Source: Burkholderiales bacterium Ga0077543
GTDB lineage: Bacteria > Pseudomonadota > Gammaproteobacteria > Burkholderiales > Burkholderiaceae_C
Reading direction: 5' to 3'
Assembly (NCBI GenBank): GCA_001464055.1
Contig: LNET01000105.1
Location: 1-64,000 of the forward strand
Length of the DNA stretch: 64,000 nucleotides
Shown: piece after piece, positions 28,320 to 38,470 of the stretch
Numbering within the stretch: position 1 is the first letter of the stretch
Layout: each line of letters opens with the position of its first letter
The notes under the pieces: model-generated
What the model was told of the DNA's origin: nothing
Seen by the model: the letters and a program-made list of their open reading frames with translations, nothing else
The model's database searches: none
Program-made: the position numbers and the translations under genes

Positions 28320-29174
28320 CTAGCGTTTTTGACAATGCGAGCAGAAGTACGTGGCGCGCTGGGCTTGCACACGCCTTTTGACGGGGACACCACACTTCGG
28401 GCAGGGCAAACCCGCGCGTCCGTAGACGGCGGCCTGCGCCTGATAGCTGCCGGCCATGCCGTGAGCGTCGGAAAAGTCACGAAGCGTGCTACCACCCAGT
28501 TCCAGCGCCCGCCCCAGCGTGGCCCGCAGCGCTGCCAGCAGTCGTTCGGCGCGCGGCCGGCTGATTCGGTTGCTGTGCAGCAGCGGATGAATGCCGGCCT
28601 GGAACAGCGCTTCACAGGCGTAGATGTTGCCCGCGCCGACCACCGCGCCACCGGCCAGCAGCACCGTCTTGACGGGCGCAGTGTGACGCTGCAGGGCGGC
28701 GTGAAAACGAGCCGGGGTCAGCTCGGGGTCGAAGGGCTCCGGACCCAGGCGCGCCAGCAGGGTCGCGGCTGGTGCGGCATCGAGCGCGGCCGACCAGACC
28801 ACCGCCCCGAAGCGGCGTGGGTCGTTCAGACGAAGCGTGCCCTGACTGGTGACCAGGTCGAAGTGGTCGTGCGGGCCGGGCTCGCCCGCTTGCTGAAGAA
28901 GTGCCAAAGAGCCCGACATGCCCAGGTGCATCAGCAAGCCACCGCCGGCCTGGCGCCCCGAAGCCCCGTCCGTGGCCAGGACGGGCAGCAGCGGCAGCCA
29001 CAGGTATTTGCCGCGCCGCGAAACCGGGCCGACGCTGTGGCCCGGAAGTTCTTCCGGCGCGCAACCCAGGGGCCAGCGCAAGGGTTTGCCCAGACGGGCA
29101 GCGAGGACGAGGGCTCCCCGCAGGGGCAGGTCGATGCCACGGCGCGTGACCTCGACCTCGGGCAATTCAGGCAT
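28320..29174 (-). CDS. mutM: Formamidopyrimidine-DNA glycosylase (Fpg)
   Basis: Excises 8-oxoguanine and formamidopyrimidines with AP-lyase activity. 284 residues. The catalytic N-terminus Pro2-Glu3 (MPELPEVEVTRRGI), beta-turn lysine in RRGKYLWLP, helix-two-turn-helix with GAGNIYACEALF, and the C-terminal zinc finger CPKCGVPV...CSHCQKR are all intact. Divergent from the TPR-protein gene by 44 bp; same direction as the dynamin gene and mutY. Confidence 0.96.
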   Translation of the reverse strand: MPELPEVEVTRRGIDLPLRGALVLAARLGKPLRWPLGCAPEELPGHSVGPVSRRGKYLWLPLLPVLATDGASGRQAGGGLLMHLGMSGSLALLQQAGEPGPHDHFDLVTSQGTLRLNDPRRFGAVVWSAALDAAPAATLLARLGPEPFDPELTPARFHAALQRHTAPVKTVLLAGGAVVGAGNIYACEALFQAGIHPLLHSNRISRPRAERLLAALRATLGRALELGGSTLRDFSDAHGMAGSYQAQAAVYGRAGLPCPKCGVPVKRRVQAQRATYFCSHCQKR

Positions 29175-29218
29175 CAGCCCATTATGTGAGAATGAAAATC
29201 AACTGTTCAGGAGTTCCG

Positions 29219-31084
29219 ATGTCCGCTTCACTGCGCAAGCAGCTCGCCCTGGCCACCGCGCTGGCGGCAGCGACCTGGGCGGTGTTGCCTGCAGCCCTGG
29301 CGCAAACGCCCGCCCCGTCTGAAGCGGCCAGCGCAGCCTCGGCCCAGCCACCCTCCAAGACCATCTCGGCACTGGACGCCCCGCTGTTCTACCAGCTGCT
29401 GATCGGTGAAATGGAACTGCGCGGGGGCCAGGCCGGCACCGCCTACGAAATCATCCTCGACGCTGCGCGGCGGACACGCGAAGCCGCATTGTTCAGGCGC
29501 GCCGTGGACATCGCGCTGCAAGGCCGGGCACTCGACCAGGCGCTCGCGGCCACGAGGTCGTGGCGCTCGGCATTGCCCGAATCGCAGGACGCTTTGCGAC
29601 TGCAGGTGCAAATCCTCGTCGTGATGGGCCGGCTGGCCGACCTGAACGAGCCCGTGGCGCGGCTGCTGCAGCTGACACCCGCGACCGAGCGCCCTGCCGT
29701 CATTGCTTCACTGCCGCGGTTTCTGGAACGCAGCAGCGACGCACGAGCGGTGGCCTCCTTGCTCACCGATGTGTTGAAGCCCTATGCCGAGGCGCCCGCC
29801 ACGCGCGCGGCGGCGCGCATGGCCATCGCCCGTGCCTGGTTCAACGCGAAGGATCCCGATGTCGCCCTGGCGCTGGCGCGTGACGTGCAAAAGCTCGATG
29901 CCGATGCGCCCGGACCGGCGCTGCTGGCGCTGGAACTGATGGCCGAACGCCCCGCAGCCGAAGACATCGTCAAGGAGCACCTGGCGCGACCCGCTGCCAT
30001 GACGCCACTGCGCCTGGCCTATGTGCGGGTGCTGACAGGCAGCCAGCGCTATGCCGAAGCGGCGCGCGAACTCGAGATCGCCACCCGGCAGCAGCCCGAA
30101 GAACCCGGGCCCTTCCTGACCCTGGGTGTGCTGAACATCGAGCTGCGGCAGCCGGCACAGGCCGAAGCCGCCCTGCTGCGCTACGTGGAACTGGCTCAGG
30201 CCGCGGCGGTTGCCGCCCCGGGCACCGCGCCCGCCGGACCCGGTGCCACGGGCACCGCCGATCCGTCTGCGCTTGCTGCCGAAGATGAGGGCGCTGAGGG
30301 TACCAGCCGCACCGAGCGCGGCCTGTTCCAGGCCTGGCTGAGTCTGGCGCAGCTGGCCGAGCAGCGCGGCGACTTCAAGGCGGCCGAGGCCTGGCTGGCG
30401 AAGGTGGACGACCCCGATCGCGCGCTCGACGTGCAGGGCCGCCGCGCCACCATGCTGGCGCGCCAGGGCCAGGTGGCGCAGGCCCGCGAAATGATCCGTC
30501 GGGTCCCCGAGCGGAGTACCGAGGACGCGCGCAGCAAGCTCATGGCCGAAGCCGGGGTACTGCGCGAAGTGAAGCGCTGGGCAGAAGCGCTCGAGGTGCT
30601 GGCCACGGCCAACCAGCGCTTTCCGGACGACCCCGACCTGCTTTACGAGCAGGCGATGATGGCCGAGAAGACCGACCGGATGGCCGAAATGGAGACGCTG
30701 CTACGCCGCGTGATTGCCATCCGCCCGGAAAATGCGCATGCCTACAACGCCTTGGGTTATTCCCTGGCCGACCGAGGCCTGCGCCTGACGGAAGCCCGCG
30801 AACTCATCAAGCGGGCGCTGGAACTGGCACCCGGCGACCCCTTCATCACCGACAGCCTGGGTTGGGTCGAATTCAAGCTGGGCCGCAATGAAGAGGCGCT
30901 GAAGCTGCTCAGGCAAGCCTACAGCGCGCGCCCCGACCCGGAGATCGGCGCCCACCTCGGTGAGGTCCTGTGGTCGATGGGTCGCAAGGACGAGGCCCGC
31001 CAGGTCTGGCGCGACGCGAGGGCGCGCGACGGTGCCAACGAAGTGCTGCGCGAAACCCTGGCCCGGCTGCGTGCCGAGCCGTGA
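29219..31084 (+). CDS. Exported TPR-repeat protein upstream of lolB
   Basis: 621 residues with a signal peptide (LATALAAATWAVLPAALA-Q) and a tandem array of tetratricopeptide helices through to the end (for example ENAHAYNALGYSLADRG and PFITDSLGWVEFKLGRNEE). A low-complexity Ala/Gly/Pro insert lies near residues 330-365. It is a usual neighbour of lolB and ispE in betaproteobacteria and may act as an envelope scaffold; no enzymatic motif is visible. The ATG with CAGGAG five bases upstream is preferred over an ATG 33 bp earlier. Its stop overlaps lolB (TGATG). Confidence 0.86.
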   Translation: MSASLRKQLALATALAAATWAVLPAALAQTPAPSEAASAASAQPPSKTISALDAPLFYQLLIGEMELRGGQAGTAYEIILDAARRTREAALFRRAVDIALQGRALDQALAATRSWRSALPESQDALRLQVQILVVMGRLADLNEPVARLLQLTPATERPAVIASLPRFLERSSDARAVASLLTDVLKPYAEAPATRAAARMAIARAWFNAKDPDVALALARDVQKLDADAPGPALLALELMAERPAAEDIVKEHLARPAAMTPLRLAYVRVLTGSQRYAEAARELEIATRQQPEEPGPFLTLGVLNIELRQPAQAEAALLRYVELAQAAAVAAPGTAPAGPGATGTADPSALAAEDEGAEGTSRTERGLFQAWLSLAQLAEQRGDFKAAEAWLAKVDDPDRALDVQGRRATMLARQGQVAQAREMIRRVPERSTEDARSKLMAEAGVLREVKRWAEALEVLATANQRFPDDPDLLYEQAMMAEKTDRMAEMETLLRRVIAIRPENAHAYNALGYSLADRGLRLTEARELIKRALELAPGDPFITDSLGWVEFKLGRNEEALKLLRQAYSARPDPEIGAHLGEVLWSMGRKDEARQVWRDARARDGANEVLRETLARLRAEP

Positions 31085-31620
31085 TGCACCTGGCGATTCG
31101 GGCGACGCGCGCGCTGGCCCTGGCCGGCATGGCCGCCGGTTTGACGGCCTGTGCCACGCCGCCCCCCACGCAGGCAGGCGTGGTCACCAGCGGGCGGCTG
31201 CTGCTGCGGGTGGCAGCCGTGGCCGGGCGCGACGCCCAGAACCTCACCGCCGCGTTCGAATTGCAGGGCGACGGCAGCCAGGGGGAATTGCGGCTCATCT
31301 CGCCCCTGGGCACGCAGATGGCTGCCGCGCGCTGGGCGCCGGGCGAGGCAAGCCTGCACACCAGCGAAGGCGAGCAGCGTTTTGGCACGCTGGAAGAACT
31401 GTCGCGCCAGGCCCTGGGCGAAGCGCTGCCACTGGCCGCTCTGCCCTCTTGGCTGGCGGGCCGGCCCTGGCCGCTGGCTCCGCATCAGCCGCTTTCAGAG
31501 GGTTTCGAGCAGGCCGGCTGGCAGGTGTTGCTGGCCCGGCAGTCCGAAGGCCTGATCGAGGCCCGGCGAACCTCCGCACCCGAGGTGCTGCTGCGCGTGC
31601 GCCTGGACCCTGCGCCCTGA
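31084..31620 (+). CDS. lolB: Outer membrane lipoprotein receptor LolB
   Basis: Receives lipoproteins from LolA and inserts them into the outer membrane. 178 residues, with signal peptide and lipobox LTAC (MAAGLTACATPPP). The body has the half-open barrel pattern GRLLLRVAAVAGRDAQ, LTAAFELQGDGSQGELRLISPLG and a Trp-rich groove (ARWAPGEASL). Sequence is poorly conserved in this family; position between the TPR gene and ispE supports the call. Start overlaps the upstream stop in TGATG. Confidence 0.87.
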   Translation: MHLAIRATRALALAGMAAGLTACATPPPTQAGVVTSGRLLLRVAAVAGRDAQNLTAAFELQGDGSQGELRLISPLGTQMAAARWAPGEASLHTSEGEQRFGTLEELSRQALGEALPLAALPSWLAGRPWPLAPHQPLSEGFEQAGWQVLLARQSEGLIEARRTSAPEVLLRVRLDPAP

Positions 31621-31648
31621 TTGACCCAAGGCCAGACGAAAAGCACGC

Positions 31649-32566
31649 ATGGCACTGAAGGCGCTGTACGACCTGCCGGCTCCGGCCAAGCTGAACCTTT
31701 TCCTGCATGTCGTGGGTCGGCGGCCCGATGGCTATCACCTGCTGCAGTCGCCCTTTGTGCTGATCGACTGGGCAGACACACTGCACTTCGAAAGGCGCGA
31801 CGACGGTCAATTGCGTCGGCATGACCTGGGCCCTGCACTGCCCGCTGCCGACCTGTGCCTGCAAGCCGCCCGTGCCCTGCAGGCTGCCAGTGGCGCCGCA
31901 GCGGGCGCCGACATCCACATCGACAAGCAGCTTCCCTGGGGTGCCGGTCTGGGCGGGGGCAGCTCCGACGCGGCCACCACCCTGCTGGCCCTGAACCGGT
32001 TATGGGGCCTGAACTGGTCCAGGACCAGACTGGCCGAGTTGGCCTTGCCGCTGGGCGCAGACGTGCCCTTCTTCGTGGGCGGCGACAACGCGTTCGTCGA
32101 AGGCATCGGAGAAAGGCTGACGCCCGTGAACCTGCCGCCGGCCGGCTACTTCGTCATCAAGCCCGCGGCTTCGTTGCCAACGCCCGACATCTTCCGCCAT
32201 GCGAAGCTCGTCCGCGACACCGAACCGGTTATACTCGTGGGCGCTCTTGATGACGCTTCAACGCAGGTCGGGCATATCGGGGGCAGAAGTTGGATGCCGG
32301 GGCATGGCGAATTCGGTCGAAATGACCTTCAAGGCCCCGCCGAAGACCAATGCCCGGAGGTGGCGCAAGCTGCCCGATGGCTCGAAACCCGATTCGGCAA
32401 CAGCCGCATGACAGGTTCCGGCAGCGCAGTGTTTTCCAGAGTCGACGAGATCGGCCTGTCCCAGGCGACATCTCTGGCGGCTTTCCTCCAGGATCTGCCG
32501 CCGGGTTGGGTGGGGCGGTCTTGTCGCAGCCTGGCACAGCACCCCTTGAAGGGCTGGGCCGACTGA
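31649..32566 (+). CDS. ispE: 4-diphosphocytidyl-2-C-methyl-D-erythritol kinase
   Basis: GHMP kinase of the MEP isoprenoid pathway. 305 residues with the substrate pocket PAKLNLFLHVVGRRPDGYH, the GHMP ATP loop PWGAGLGGGSSDAATTLLAL and a C-terminal SRMTGSGSAVF motif. A stretch of about 45 residues (DASTQVGHIGGRSWMPGHGE...) before the C-terminal motif is less typical. The tRNA-Gln gene follows 42 bp later, then prs, the standard order in betaproteobacteria. Confidence 0.94.
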   Translation: MALKALYDLPAPAKLNLFLHVVGRRPDGYHLLQSPFVLIDWADTLHFERRDDGQLRRHDLGPALPAADLCLQAARALQAASGAAAGADIHIDKQLPWGAGLGGGSSDAATTLLALNRLWGLNWSRTRLAELALPLGADVPFFVGGDNAFVEGIGERLTPVNLPPAGYFVIKPAASLPTPDIFRHAKLVRDTEPVILVGALDDASTQVGHIGGRSWMPGHGEFGRNDLQGPAEDQCPEVAQAARWLETRFGNSRMTGSGSAVFSRVDEIGLSQATSLAAFLQDLPPGWVGRSCRSLAQHPLKGWAD

Positions 32567-32608
32567 GAACAATGTTCAAGGGTGGCGGTGACGAACCGCC
32601 TCCTGTGT

Positions 32609-32685
32609 AGGGGAGTCGCCAAGTTGGTAAAGGCATCGGATTTTGATTCCGACATGCGAGGGTTCGAGTCCTTCCTCCCCTGCCA
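32609..32685 (+). tRNA. tRNA-Gln (TTG)
   Basis: A 77-nt cloverleaf with encoded CCA: acceptor AGGGGAG/CTCCCCT, D-arm GCCAAGTTGGTAAAGGC, anticodon stem TCGGA/TCCGA with loop TTTTGAT (anticodon TTG), T-arm GAGGG-TTCGAGT-CCTTC, discriminator G73. Located between ispE and prs as in related genomes. Confidence 0.97.
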
Positions 32686-32754
32686 AAACTTCTGCTGACC
32701 GCCGTGCTTGTTCCACCGCACGGTTCTCGTTCAGCAATCCACGGAGAAATCAAA

Positions 32755-33717
32755 GTGCTGTTCAACACCGTGCTGTTCACCGGCAACGCCAACCCGGTGC
32801 TGGCGCAGGAGATTGCCAGCCACCTGGGCCTTGAACTGGGTCAAGCCGCCGTGGGCCGGTTCTCCGACGGCGAGACCACCGTAGAGATCCAGCAAAACGT
32901 CCGCGCCCGCGACGTCTTCGTGGTGCAACCCACTTGCGCGCCCACGAACGAACACCTGATGGAACTGTGCATCATGGTCGACGCCCTCAAGCGCGCCAGT
33001 GCACGCCGCATCACCGCGGTGATCCCCTATTTCGGTTACGCCCGCATGGACCGCCGGCCGCGCAGCATGCGCGTGCCCATCAGTGCCAAGGTGGTGGCCA
33101 ACATGCTGGAAACGGTGGGCGTGGAACGCCTGCTGACGATGGACCTGCATGCCGACCAGATCCAGGGCTTCTTCGACATTCCAGTCGACAACATCTATGC
33201 CAGCCCGGTGCTGCTGGCCGACCTGAAGGGCAAGGCCTATCCCGACCTGGTCGTGATCTCGCCTGACGTCGGCGGCGTGGTGCGTGCACGCGCCATGGCC
33301 AAGCAACTGGGCTGCGACCTGGCCATCATCGACAAGCGCCGCCCTGCGGCCGGCATTGCCGAGGTGATGCACGTCATCGGTGAAATCGAAGGTCGCAACT
33401 GCGTGATCATGGACGACATGATCGACACCGCCGGCACGCTGGTAAAGGCCGCCGAGGTCTTGAAGACGCGCGGTGCCCGCAGCGTCTATGCCTACTGCAC
33501 GCACCCGGTCTTCTCGGGTCCGGCACTCGAACGCATCGCCAGTTCGCAGATCGACGAAGTCGTCATCAGCAACACCATTCCGCTGGTGCCCGCCGCCCGG
33601 GCCTGCCCGAAGATCCGGCAGCTGAGCGTGGCTTTCCTGTTCGCCGAAACCATCCGCCGCATCAGCGACGGCGAGTCGGTGACCTCCTTGTTCGCAGAAC
33701 AGAACAACAACTTTTGA
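32755..33717 (+). CDS. prs: Ribose-phosphate pyrophosphokinase (PRPP synthetase)
   Basis: Makes PRPP from ribose-5-phosphate and ATP; the product feeds purine, pyrimidine, histidine (hisG lies in this window) and NAD synthesis. 320 residues. GTG start with GGAG eight bases upstream. Motifs: [50 protein letters not shown] and the PRPP site [13 protein letters not shown]. An in-frame codon 51 bp upstream gives a non-homologous extension and is rejected. Confidence 0.96.
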   Translation: MLFNTVLFTGNANPVLAQEIASHLGLELGQAAVGRFSDGETTVEIQQNVRARDVFVVQPTCAPTNEHLMELCIMVDALKRASARRITAVIPYFGYARMDRRPRSMRVPISAKVVANMLETVGVERLLTMDLHADQIQGFFDIPVDNIYASPVLLADLKGKAYPDLVVISPDVGGVVRARAMAKQLGCDLAIIDKRRPAAGIAEVMHVIGEIEGRNCVIMDDMIDTAGTLVKAAEVLKTRGARSVYAYCTHPVFSGPALERIASSQIDEVVISNTIPLVPAARACPKIRQLSVAFLFAETIRRISDGESVTSLFAEQNNNF

Positions 33718-33752
33718 CACCGTTGGTGTCGTGGGGCGAAAGCCCTGAACCC

Positions 33753-33774
33753 AAGCCCTGGTCGCGGGGCTTTT
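33753..33774 (+). terminator. Hairpin with short T run between prs and rplY
   Basis: AAGCCC and GGGCTT form a six-bp stem with an eight-base loop, followed by TTCTC. Just upstream is a second small hairpin, GGGC-GAAA-GCCC (33734-33745), with a GNRA loop. The pair lies in the 73-bp gap between prs and rplY. It may be a weak terminator, an attenuator or an L25-binding leader; the sequence alone does not decide. Confidence 0.45.
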
Positions 33775-33790
33775 CTCAACTGGAGCTGAA

Positions 33791-34435
33791 ATGAAATTCA
33801 CTGCTTACGAGCGTTCACTGCAGGGGACCGGAGCGAGCCGCCGCCTGCGCAACGCTGCCAAGGTGCCGGGCATCGTCTACGGCGCTGGCGACCCCAAGAT
33901 GATCGAACTCGATCACAACGCCCTGTTCTTCGCGCTGAAGAGAGAGGCCTTCCACTCGTCCATCCTCGAGATGGATCTGGCCGGCAAGGTCGAAAAAGTC
34001 CTGCTGCGCGACTTCCAGATGCACGCCTACAAGCCCATCGTGATGCACGTGGACTTCCAGCGCGTCGACGAAGCCACTCGTCTGCGCAAGAAGGTGCCTC
34101 TGCACTTCGAGAACGAAGAGAGCTCACCGGCCGTGAAAACCGACAAGTGCCTGGTCAGCCATGTGCAGACCGAGCTGGAAATCGAATGCCTGGCCTCGCA
34201 GCTGCCGGAATTCGTCACCATCGACCTGTCGAACCTGGCCCGCAATACCAGCCTGCATGCCAGCGACCTGAAGCTGCCCCCGGGCATCAAGGCCGTCAAG
34301 CGCGGCACGCTGAACCCGGTGATCGTGGCCGTGACGACGCCGAAGGTCGAAGAAGAAGTGGCGGCTCCGGTGGTGGTTGCCGCCGACAAGGGCAAAGGCA
34401 AGGCCAAGAAGAACGAGAAGCAGAACCAGAAGTGA
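33791..34435 (+). CDS. rplY: 50S ribosomal protein L25, long (Ctc) form
   Basis: Binds 5S rRNA in the central protuberance. 214 residues: an N-terminal L25 domain ([39 protein letters not shown]) and the C-terminal Ctc beta-domain ([20 protein letters not shown] onward), ending in a Lys-rich tail ([15 protein letters not shown]). The start has GGAGCTGAA just upstream. A terminator closes the unit and pth follows. Confidence 0.96.
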   Translation: MKFTAYERSLQGTGASRRLRNAAKVPGIVYGAGDPKMIELDHNALFFALKREAFHSSILEMDLAGKVEKVLLRDFQMHAYKPIVMHVDFQRVDEATRLRKKVPLHFENEESSPAVKTDKCLVSHVQTELEIECLASQLPEFVTIDLSNLARNTSLHASDLKLPPGIKAVKRGTLNPVIVAVTTPKVEEEVAAPVVVAADKGKGKAKKNEKQNQK

Positions 34436-34483
34436 TGCCCCCTCCCGGGTGTGCTTCGACACGGCCGGGACATCACACCACAG

Positions 34484-34507
34484 GGCCCCTCGCGCAGGGG
34501 CCTTTTT
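34484..34507 (+). terminator. Rho-independent terminator after rplY
   Basis: GGCCCCT-CGCGC-AGGGGCC stem-loop followed by five T, 48 bp after the rplY stop and before pth. Confidence 0.93.
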
Positions 34508-34574
34508 CATGCCCTTGCAACTTTCATAATCTGGCCATGACATCCCCCCGATCCACGGCCAGACAGGAACCGAC

Positions 34575-35203
34575 ATGATTCGTCTCTTCGTCGGCCTGGG
34601 CAACCCCGGCCCCGACTACGAAGCCACGCGCCACAACGCCGGCTTCTGGTGGGTGGACGCGCTGGCCGCCAAGCTGGGGGCGCGATTGACCAGTGAACGC
34701 GCCTACCAGGCCCAACTGGCCCGCGTGGCAGGGCCGCAGGGGCCTGTCTGGCTGCTGCAACCCATGACCTTCATGAACCGTTCTGGCGTGTCGGTGGCGG
34801 CGCTGGCGCGTTTCTTCAAGATCGAAGCGAATCAGGTGCTGGTGGTCCACGACGAACTCGACGTGCTGCCCGGCCAGGCCAAGCTGAAGTTCGGTGGCAG
34901 CGCTGCCGGCCACAACGGCCTGAAAGACATTCACGGCATGCTGGGCACGCCCGACTACTGGCGGCTTCGCCTGGGCATCGGCCACCCGGGTGTGAAGTCC
35001 GAGGTCGTGAACTACGTGCTGAAGAAGCCTTCGCCCGACGACCGTGACGCCATCGACCGTGCGATCGAGCGCAGCCTGGGTGCCAGCGACCTGCTGATGG
35101 CCGGCGAGATGGACCGCGCATTGGCTGTGATCCACGCCGGGCCACAACGCCCCAAGCCCCCCCGCCCGGCCGACCTTCCGGCCGCGCCGCCCAGGCAGAC
35201 GTC

Positions 35204-35207
<4 letters not shown>
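34575..35207 (+). CDS. pth: Peptidyl-tRNA hydrolase
   Basis: Recycles tRNA from peptidyl-tRNA dropped by ribosomes. 210 residues with [20 protein letters not shown] (catalytic His19 in RHNAGF), [24 protein letters not shown] and [14 protein letters not shown] short Pro-rich tail ([17 protein letters not shown]) extends past the usual core. Its stop codon overlaps the GTG start of the next gene (GTGA). Confidence 0.97.
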
Positions 35208-35867
<660 letters not shown>

Positions 35868-36371
35868 TCAGTTGTCGGTTTGCGAGACGCGCTCTTTCAG
35901 CCGGCGCAGAATGGAGGGTGCCACGAACTTGGAAACATCACCGCCAAGGCTGGCAATCTCGCGCACGAAGGTGCTGCTGACGAACTGGTACTGGTCCGAG
36001 GGCGTCATGAAGACGGTCTCGACGTCGGGCATCAGCTGGCGGTTCATGCCGGCCATCTGGAATTCGTATTCGAAGTCGCTGACGGCGCGCAGCCCGCGGA
36101 CCACGACCTTGCCTCCCTTGGCGACAACGAAGTCGCGCAGCAGGCCGCGAAACGGCACGACTTCGACGTTCCCGTAAGGCGCAGCGATCTCGCGGGCGGC
36201 ATCCAGGCGTTCGGCGATGGTGAACATCGTGCGCTTGTGGTGGCCGGCAGCCACGGCCAGGATGAGGCGGTCGAACAGGCGTGAGGCCCGGCGCATCAGG
36301 TCTTCGTGGCCCAGCGTCATCGGGTCGAAGGTACCCGGGTAGACGGCGGTCAGCGGGGTGGCAGTGGTCAC
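35868..36371 (-). CDS. coaD: Pantetheine-phosphate adenylyltransferase
   Basis: Fourth step of coenzyme A synthesis (4'-phosphopantetheine + ATP to dephospho-CoA). 167 residues. The nucleotidyl-transferase T/HxGH motif reads TLGHEDL in [17 protein letters not shown], with the phosphopantetheine pocket [17 protein letters not shown] and the C-terminal SSTFVREIA. Lies between rsmD and the ferredoxin, the familiar rsmD-coaD-fdx order. Confidence 0.96.
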   Translation of the reverse strand: MTTATPLTAVYPGTFDPMTLGHEDLMRRASRLFDRLILAVAAGHHKRTMFTIAERLDAAREIAAPYGNVEVVPFRGLLRDFVVAKGGKVVVRGLRAVSDFEYEFQMAGMNRQLMPDVETVFMTPSDQYQFVSSTFVREIASLGGDVSKFVAPSILRRLKERVSQTDN

Positions 36372-36441
36372 GGCCTCGTGCTCCTGATCATGCTCATGTG
36401 AGGGGGTTACCCTGCGGACGGGCGCAGTGTAGCCGCGACAT

Positions 36442-37002
36442 TCATGATTCGTGCCTGAACAACTGGGCGTGAACTGCGCCAGCTTTCAGACTGCGGTGCA
36501 GTTGCAGACCGGCCGGCCAGTCCTTCATCGGTTCTGCGCCCTCCAGGTAGACATAGGCCCCCTTGCCCGTCAACCGGGCTGCCTGCACCAGGGCCGGCGC
36601 CGACAGGCTGGCAGCGAACGGAGGGTCCAGCAGCACCAAGTCGAAGCTGCCCGGCGCGGCACGGGTCATCCAGGCCAGGGCATCGGCGCGTTCGACCTGC
36701 AACGCCGTGGCTCCCAGCCGGGTGCGGCTGGCCTGCAGGCTGGCCACGAGCTGGGCGTCCCATTCCAGCAGCCGCACATCGGCTGCACCCCGGGATGCGG
36801 CCTCGAAGCCCAGCGCCCCGCTGCCGGCAAACGCGTCCAGCACGCGCCAGCCGCTCAGGTCCTGCCCCAGCCAGTTGAAGAGCGTTTCGCGCACGCGGGC
36901 GGGCGTGGGGCGCAGGCCCGGCCGGTCGGCGACCGGCAGCTTGCTGCGACGCCACTGGCCGCCGATCAGGCGGACTTCGCCGGGCGCCCGCCGCACCGTC
37001 AC
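36442..37002 (-). CDS. rsmD: 16S rRNA (guanine966-N2)-methyltransferase RsmD
   Basis: 186 residues. The start is the GTG overlapping the hisF stop (GTGA), giving the family N-terminus [19 protein letters not shown]-binding site [19 protein letters not shown] and the catalytic DPPF in [11 protein letters not shown] are present. Longer in-frame extensions run antisense-free into hisF and lack homology. It is placed downstream of hisF and upstream of coaD. Confidence 0.93.
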   Translation of the reverse strand: MTVRRAPGEVRLIGGQWRRSKLPVADRPGLRPTPARVRETLFNWLGQDLSGWRVLDAFAGSGALGFEAASRGAADVRLLEWDAQLVASLQASRTRLGATALQVERADALAWMTRAAPGSFDLVLLDPPFAASLSAPALVQAARLTGKGAYVYLEGAEPMKDWPAGLQLHRSLKAGAVHAQLFRHES

Positions 37003-37772
37003 TGCCGCACCGGGATGCCGTGTGCGGCCATCAGCGCCTTGGCCTGGCCGACAGTGAATTCGCCGTAATGGAAGATGCTGGCGGCCAGTACGGCGTCGGC
37101 ACCGCCCTGACGGACGCCTTCGACCAGATGCTCGAGCGTGCCCACACCGCCAGAGGCGATGACAGGCACCGGTACGGCGTCGCTGACGGCGCGCGTCAGC
37201 GCCAGGTCGAAGCCGCTCTTGGTGCCGTCGCGGTCCATGCTGGTCAGCAAGATCTCGCCAGCGCCATGCCCGGCCATCTGGCGCACCCAGGCCAACGCGT
37301 CGAGGCCGGTGTTCTTGCGACCGCCGTGGGTATAGACGTCCCAGCCGGGGCCGCGCGGGTCGCCATCGGCGCGCTTTTTCGCGTCGACGGCCACGACGAT
37401 GCACTGGGCGCCGTACTTGTCGGAAGCGTCGCGGATGACCTGCGGGTTGGCCACGGCGGCCGAATTGAAACTGACCTTGTCGGCACCGGCGTTGAGCAGC
37501 CGCCGAACATCGTCGACGCTGCGCACCCCGCCGCCGACCGTCAGTGGGATGAACACCTGCGAGGCCACGGCCTCGATGATGTGCAGGATCAGGTCGCGGC
37601 CATCGCTGGTGGCGGTGATGTCGAGGAAGGTCAGTTCGTCGGCGCCCTGGTCGTTGTAGCGCGCGGCGATTTCCACCGGGTCACCGGCGTCACGAAGGGA
37701 CTCGAAGTTGACGCCCTTGACGACGCGGCCGCCAGTGACATCGAGACAGGGGATGATGCGTTTGGCCAACAT
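36999..37772 (-). CDS. hisF: Imidazole glycerol phosphate synthase, cyclase subunit
   Basis: Forms imidazole glycerol phosphate and AICAR from PRFAR using ammonia from HisH. 257 residues, (beta/alpha)8 barrel with both phosphate-binding halves: [16 protein letters not shown] (Asp11 region) and [13 protein letters not shown] (Asp130 region), plus [14 protein letters not shown]. Cut off from hisA by an opposite-strand gene. hisI and hisE, the usual next genes, are replaced by rsmD. Confidence 0.97.
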   Translation of the reverse strand: MLAKRIIPCLDVTGGRVVKGVNFESLRDAGDPVEIAARYNDQGADELTFLDITATSDGRDLILHIIEAVASQVFIPLTVGGGVRSVDDVRRLLNAGADKVSFNSAAVANPQVIRDASDKYGAQCIVVAVDAKKRADGDPRGPGWDVYTHGGRKNTGLDALAWVRQMAGHGAGEILLTSMDRDGTKSGFDLALTRAVSDAVPVPVIASGGVGTLEHLVEGVRQGGADAVLAASIFHYGEFTVGQAKALMAAHGIPVRQ

Positions 37773-37873
37773 AGATGTAGATTATCCGCGGCGACAAGGG
37801 CTTCCGGCCTGGGCTCGCCAAAACCGCCAACCCGCCTCATGGCAGGAACGCTTCCAACCACCAGGAGAAGACG

Positions 37874-38467
37874 ATGAACCGATGGATTGCCCTCGCAGTG
37901 CTGGCCTGTGCCGGCAGCGCCCAGGCCCAGACGACCTTGTTCGCCGGCACCTTCGCCCCCGAAGCGACGGGCGCCACCGGCAGCGGCACGCTCTTCATGA
38001 CCTACGACCCCGTCGCGCGCAGCCTGGACATCCAGGCCAGCTGGTCCGGTCTGTCGGGCAACACGACCACCGCCCACATTCACTGCTGCAACGCCAACCC
38101 CTTGACGGGCACATCGGGCGTGGCGCTGGCGGAAAACGGAATCCTGCCGGGCTTTCCGACAGGAGCCAACAACGGCAGTTACAGCCGCTTGATCGACCTG
38201 TCGCAGTCCAGCCAGTACGGCGGTACGTTCTTCAACGCCAGCGGGGGCACGACGCTGGCCGCAGAACAGCGGCTGATCGCCAACCTGATCAGTGGCAAGG
38301 CCTACTTCAACATCCACAGCAGCACCTTCACTCAAGGCGAGATCCGCGCCTTCGTGACCGTGGTGCCCGAACCCGCCACCTACGCGCTGATGGCCCTTGG
38401 GCTGGCTGCCGTGGTCGGCCTGGCTAGCAGCCGCAAGGCTGCCACTCCTTCTGCGGCTGCGGCCTGA
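37874..38467 (+). CDS. CHRD-domain protein with PEP-CTERM sorting signal
   Basis: 197 residues: signal peptide (ALAVLACAGSAQA-Q), a CHRD-like domain (about residues 22-160; TTAHIHCCNANPLTGTSGVA and AYFNIHSSTFTQGEIRAFV), and at the C-terminus VPEPATYALM, a hydrophobic helix and a basic SSRK stop, the PEP-CTERM signal processed by exosortase. Such proteins are exported with the extracellular matrix. It stands alone on the opposite strand between hisF and hisA, with AGGAG seven bases before the ATG. No exosortase gene is in the window. Confidence 0.88.
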   Translation: MNRWIALAVLACAGSAQAQTTLFAGTFAPEATGATGSGTLFMTYDPVARSLDIQASWSGLSGNTTTAHIHCCNANPLTGTSGVALAENGILPGFPTGANNGSYSRLIDLSQSSQYGGTFFNASGGTTLAAEQRLIANLISGKAYFNIHSSTFTQGEIRAFVTVVPEPATYALMALGLAAVVGLASSRKAATPSAAAA

Positions 38468-38470
38468 GGC

